The notes beneath the pieces are model-generated. The model saw only the letters and a program-made list of their open reading frames with translations. It made no database searches and was not told the origin of the DNA. From an uncultured Actinomycetes bacterium (GTDB lineage Bacteria > Actinomycetota > Acidimicrobiia > Acidimicrobiales > Ilumatobacteraceae), in NCBI GenBank assembly GCA_903858075.1, contig CAIOHI010000132.1, positions 1 through 8,985 on the forward strand: a stretch of DNA of 8,985 bases. The letters run 5' to 3'. Every line of letters starts with the position of its first letter. Positions within the stretch are counted from its first letter, which is position 1. Shown piece after piece: positions 6,597 through 8,985 of the stretch. The position numbers and the translations under genes were made by a program.

Positions 6597-6707
6597 CTAG
6601 CCAAAGGCGGCCCACGCCACGAGTGCGAATGCGCCAACAACGGCACAAAGCACAAAAATAATGTCGGTCTTTCGCCGTACTTGTTTGCGTGTTGAGTCAA
6701 ATCCCAC
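6597..6707 (-). CDS. 36-residue single-span membrane peptide
   Basis: A short frame starting with GTG at 6707 encodes MGFDSTRKQVRRKTD, then a hydrophobic span of about 20 residues (IIFVLCAVVGAFALVAWAAF, residues 16-35) ending at Gly36. A basic N-terminus followed by a single span predicts a one-pass membrane peptide with the N-terminus inside. The frame stays open further upstream, but that part is antisense to the crotonase gene and lacks the hydrophobic character. Support for the GTG comes from a promoter-like CATAAT exactly six bases upstream with TTGGTT 17 bases before it. The putative zinc protein gene follows after 11 bases, so the two probably form an operon. No family is recognised; too short for homology to be assumed. 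Confidence 0.6.
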   Translation of the reverse strand: MGFDSTRKQVRRKTDIIFVLCAVVGAFALVAWAAFG

Positions 6708-6725
6708 ATCAACATTATGTATCGT
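6692..6725 (+). promoter_or_regulatory. Candidate promoter for the crotonase gene
   Basis: TTGAGT (6692-6697) and TTATGT (6715-6720) are separated by 17 bases; alternatively TATCGT (6720-6725) lies six bases before the ATG at 6732. Either reading puts the transcription start downstream of the ATG at 6717 and favours 6732 as the start. The -10 region overlaps that of the minus-strand promoter. Confidence 0.4.
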
Positions 6726-6742
6726 GAAGAGATGGCAACCAA
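6708..6742 (-). promoter_or_regulatory. Promoter for the minus-strand small-protein pair
   Basis: Reading the minus strand, TTGGTT (6742-6737) is followed after exactly 17 bases by CATAAT (6719-6714), then six bases to the GTG at 6707. This fits a housekeeping-sigma promoter that makes a leaderless or nearly leaderless transcript. Its -35 box lies inside the first codons of the crotonase gene on the other strand. Confidence 0.5.
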
Positions 6743-7523
6743 CACATTTGAAACTATTGAAGTCACACGCTCCGCTGGCGTTGTCAGCATCACGCTCAAT
6801 CGCCCAGAGCGGAAGAACGCTATTAACCAAGTGATGTGGAATGAACTCCTGGCAAACTTCCACGAAATTGGCCAGAGCGCTGCAGATCGTGTTGTGGTGC
6901 TCACCGGAGCAAGTGGCGATTTCTGCTCAGGAGCCGACCTCTCAGGGGGCGGAGCGAGCTCTCCCGATAAGCATCAGCTTGCCAGCATGCGCCACGTTGG
7001 CGATGTTGCTTTGGCTCTTGCTCGTTTACCGCAGCCCACCATTGCCAAAGTGCGTGGCGTTGCCGTTGGTGCCGGGTGCAATATGGCCCTTGGGTGTGAC
7101 CTCGTTGTGGCATCTGAAAATGCTCGTTTCTCGGAAATTTTTGCCAAGCGCGGCCTCAGCCTCGACTTTGGTGGTTCGTGGTTGTTGCCACGTCGCATTG
7201 GTCTTCACAAAGCTAAAGAGTTGGCATTTTTTGCCGACATCATTAACGCTGCTGAAGCAGAAAGTATTGGTCTCGTCAATCGTGTTGTTCCCGATGTGGA
7301 GATCGATGCATTTGTCGATAACTGGGCACAACGACTCGCCCAAGGTCCACCAATTGCTTTGGCAATGACCAAGCGCCTCTTGAATAATTCAATGAATGTC
7401 ACGCTAGAGGAAGCACTCGACGACGAAGGCTTGTCACAAACAGTGAACTTCTCCACAAAAGACACTGGCGAAGCAATGAAGGCCTTTATGGAAAAGCGTG
7501 ACCCGCAATTTAAGGGCAACTAA
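6732..7523 (+). CDS. Enoyl-CoA hydratase/isomerase (crotonase) family protein, PaaG-like
   Basis: This 263-residue cytoplasmic enzyme of acyl-CoA metabolism has the crotonase fold: ITLNRPERKNAIN (20-32), the first oxyanion-hole segment CSGADL (65-70), the second GVAVGAGCNMALGCDL (109-124), and GLSLDFGGSWLLPRRIG (141-157). The two glutamates that catalyse hydration in classic enoyl-CoA hydratase are absent: Asn117 and a Phe occupy those positions. Asp145 in LDFGGSW matches the catalytic Asp of PaaG-type isomerases, so double-bond or ring isomerisation is more likely than hydration. The substrate cannot be told from sequence. The start is the ATG at 6732 (MATNTFETIEV), because the ATG at 6717 overlaps the promoter. 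A gene for a secreted protein follows after five bases. Confidence 0.93.
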   Translation: MATNTFETIEVTRSAGVVSITLNRPERKNAINQVMWNELLANFHEIGQSAADRVVVLTGASGDFCSGADLSGGGASSPDKHQLASMRHVGDVALALARLPQPTIAKVRGVAVGAGCNMALGCDLVVASENARFSEIFAKRGLSLDFGGSWLLPRRIGLHKAKELAFFADIINAAEAESIGLVNRVVPDVEIDAFVDNWAQRLAQGPPIALAMTKRLLNNSMNVTLEEALDDEGLSQTVNFSTKDTGEAMKAFMEKRDPQFKGN

Positions 7524-7528
7524 ATACA

Positions 7529-8251
7529 GTGAAGTTTGCTCGAGGTGTATTGCTCTGCGTAGCGAGCGCCTGTGGCCTCTCATTTTTTAGTCCGCATGCA
7601 GTTGTTGCATCGCCGTTAGATACAACAACAACAACTATTCCAGTTGTTGAAGGGGTCATCGACGAACAAGGTGGAGTACCTCTGCCGGCAACGTCAGTAA
7701 CGCCAAGCACCCTTGCCTCTGCGGTGACAACAATTCCTGCTGGTTGTGTGCCTCCCGATGCTTCACAAGCAGTGTTTGTTGGTGCGTTAATTGCCAAAGA
7801 TTCCACCACAGCAACTTTCACCAATATTCGCCTGCGTTCTGGTGCGCTCGAAGGTTATGTGCTGAACGTCAGTGGAACAGACACCGTGGTCATGTACTAC
7901 GGCCGCGATGTGAAGTTTCTCGAAGTGGGCAAAGAGTATCTCGTTGGTGCAGGTCTCGACGTAGGAACGGGGCGCATTTTTTCTCGGGTAACAGAAGCAA
8001 CTGAACTTTTTGGCGGCAATCAAGTTGCCGATATCGATAAAACCGGAGCAGCGTGCCCGCGGTTTGCCGACCCCGCACGAACTCTGCATGTAGATGGCTC
8101 TTCTATTGAGTCGGGCATTCTTTCTACGTTGTCGGGAAGTGGCGGCCGCTTGGCGTTGTCCATTGTTTTGCCGGCTGGGCTTGTGCTGCTCGGGCTGGTC
8201 ACGCTTGTGCTTGTGCGACGACTCATCGACGCTGCTCGCGCCGAACAGTAA
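7529..8251 (+). CDS. Secreted protein with C-terminal membrane anchor, function unknown
   Basis: The 240-residue product starts with GTG at 7529, five bases after the crotonase stop. Residues 1-27 form a signal peptide with likely cleavage after AVVA. A Thr/Pro-rich linker follows (31-70, including DTTTTTIP), a style common among secreted proteins of this kind of actinobacterium. The globular part (about 71-185) contains Cys73 and Cys176, the only cysteines beyond the signal peptide, which could form a disulfide, and looks beta-rich (AVFVGALIAKD, VGKEYLVGAGLD). Residues 208-229 form a transmembrane span followed by RRLIDAAR, so the protein is predicted to have its main domain outside and a short cytoplasmic tail. 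No family is recognised. Tail-to-tail with rpe, one base between the stops. Coupling to crotonase is positional only. Confidence 0.85.
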   Translation: MKFARGVLLCVASACGLSFFSPHAVVASPLDTTTTTIPVVEGVIDEQGGVPLPATSVTPSTLASAVTTIPAGCVPPDASQAVFVGALIAKDSTTATFTNIRLRSGALEGYVLNVSGTDTVVMYYGRDVKFLEVGKEYLVGAGLDVGTGRIFSRVTEATELFGGNQVADIDKTGAACPRFADPARTLHVDGSSIESGILSTLSGSGGRLALSIVLPAGLVLLGLVTLVLVRRLIDAARAEQ

Positions 8252-8252
8252 T

Positions 8253-8942
8253 TTATGCTGCGCGAAATGCGGCAGTTGCGTTTGCGCGAATTTCGCTGAC
8301 CGCTGCTTGTAATCCGTCTGGATGCTTAAACAACGCACTGCCCGCAATGAGAACATTTGCTCCGGCACTTGCTGCGCCTGCAACGGTGGTGGCAGAAATG
8401 CCGCCATCAACTTCAAGATGCACTGCGTCGCTTAAGCCTGCAGACTCAATCATGTTTCGTACTTCACGAATTTTTGGTTCCATTGTTGAGATGTAGCTTT
8501 GCCCACCAAAACCAGGGTTCACAGTCATTACCAACACCATGTCGACAAGGTCGAGAATGTTTTCAATGGCGCTTGCTGGTGTAGCGGGGTTGAGGGCAAC
8601 ACCAGCTGTGGCGCCCAAGTTGCGAATGTTGGCCAACGTGCGGTGCAAATGAGTGCAGGCTTCGGCGTGAACAATGAGGCGCGAGCATCCGGCCTTCACG
8701 TATTGCTCTGCCATTACATCGGGTGTGAGCACCATGAGGTGAGCTTCGAAGGGAACGCTGCAGTGTTTGCGCGCTGCGGCAATAACGTCGGGCCCAAACG
8801 TGAGGTTTGGCACAAACTGGCCGTCCATCACGTCCCATTGAATAAGGTCGACACCAGCATTTTCAAGGTCGCGTACTGCCTTGCCTAACTCAGCAAAGTC
8901 GGCGGGCAAAACAGAAGGTGCAATTTGAATTGGCAACGTCAC
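8253..8942 (-). CDS. rpe: Ribulose-phosphate 3-epimerase
   Basis: Rpe interconverts ribulose 5-phosphate and xylulose 5-phosphate in the pentose phosphate pathway, or the Calvin cycle where present; the fold is a TIM barrel with a divalent metal. The 229 residues show IAPSVLPADFAELG (7-20), DVMDGQFVPNLTFGP (37-51), AHLM with His68, GVALNPATP (114-122), VNPGFGGQ (141-148), EVDGGI (177-182) and the phosphate-binding GSALF (201-205). Acid/base residues Asp37 and Asp179 are present. Residue 35, normally a metal-ligand His (HxDVMDG), is Gln here (codon 8838-8840). The start is a GTG at 8942; TAGAGT lies seven bases upstream and no Shine-Dalgarno is visible, suggesting a leaderless message. Confidence 0.96.
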   Translation of the reverse strand: MTLPIQIAPSVLPADFAELGKAVRDLENAGVDLIQWDVMDGQFVPNLTFGPDVIAAARKHCSVPFEAHLMVLTPDVMAEQYVKAGCSRLIVHAEACTHLHRTLANIRNLGATAGVALNPATPASAIENILDLVDMVLVMTVNPGFGGQSYISTMEPKIREVRNMIESAGLSDAVHLEVDGGISATTVAGAASAGANVLIAGSALFKHPDGLQAAVSEIRANATAAFRAA

Positions 8943-8980
8943 ACCACTGACTCTAGCGATTGCGTCCTACGATGGAGGCT
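8943..8980. promoter_or_regulatory. Divergent promoter region between rpe and a possible next gene
   Basis: On the minus strand TAGAGT (8955-8950) lies seven bases before the rpe GTG. On the plus strand TACGAT (8968-8973) lies seven bases before an ATG at 8981. Both fit a TANNNT -10 box spaced for leaderless transcription. No convincing -35 box was found for either, so this rests on the -10 boxes and their spacing. Confidence 0.4.
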
Positions 8981-8985
8981 ATGGA
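8981..8985 (+). CDS. Possible first codons of a gene divergent from rpe
   Basis: An ATG at 8981 follows GGAGG after only two bases, too close for normal ribosome binding, and follows TACGAT after seven bases. Only the first five bases are in the window, so neither product nor reality can be judged; it is listed because of the promoter-like context. Confidence 0.25.

Noticed and set aside
6379..6648. Longer 89-residue form of the zinc-binding protein from the ATG at 6648
   Set aside because: It would overlap the small membrane peptide gene by 52 bases, and the extra Arg/Trp-rich residues are that gene read in another frame.
7787..8416. Minus-strand open frame of 209 codons spanning the secreted protein and the rpe end
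   Set aside because: It runs out of frame through the end of rpe and antisense to the secreted protein, with no signal or domain; both overlapped genes are better supported.

Overview
The window reads as an ordinary bacterial chromosome segment from an actinobacterium, most likely an aquatic member of the Acidimicrobiia. The main pointers are a DUF2469 protein (an actinobacterial family) in the rplS-yraN neighbourhood, secreted proteins with Thr-rich linkers, a small actinobacterial-type CxxC...HWHxxCW protein, and a base composition that looks close to half G+C rather than strongly GC-rich. The lineage is inferred from gene content, not from a marker-gene tree.

Left part (1-3409): the 3' end of ftsY (SRP receptor), a lipoprotein with an I78-like C-terminal domain, and ffh (SRP GTPase) all lie on the + strand. 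Together ftsY and ffh form the co-translational membrane targeting system.

Centre (3467-6396): a compact + strand translation operon follows, rpsP-khpA-rimM-trmD-rplS, with gaps or overlaps of only a few bases up to trmD. It makes two ribosomal proteins, a KH RNA-binding protein, the 30S maturation factor RimM and the tRNA m1G37 methyltransferase. After a 92-base gap come the DUF2469 gene and a YraN-family nuclease-like gene whose start is unclear. The lepB and rnhB genes often found between rplS and DUF2469 in actinobacteria are not here.

Right part (6379-8985): a minus-strand pair encodes a 36-residue single-span membrane peptide and a 68-residue putative zinc-binding protein. It faces a + strand crotonase-family gene across an overlapping divergent promoter region. 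The crotonase carries the Asp-type active site of PaaG/isomerase-like members. It is followed by a secreted, C-terminally anchored protein of unknown function, which converges on rpe (minus strand) with a single base between the stop codons. The last bases may hold the start of a gene divergent from rpe.

No mobile element, CRISPR array, tRNA or rRNA was seen. The points that most deserve a second look are the minus-strand small-protein pair and its overlapping promoter, the TANNNT boxes placed 6-9 bases before several start codons (possible leaderless mRNAs), substitutions at expected catalytic or metal-binding positions in TrmD (Glu169) and Rpe (Gln35), and a tandem hairpin built into the last codons of ffh.
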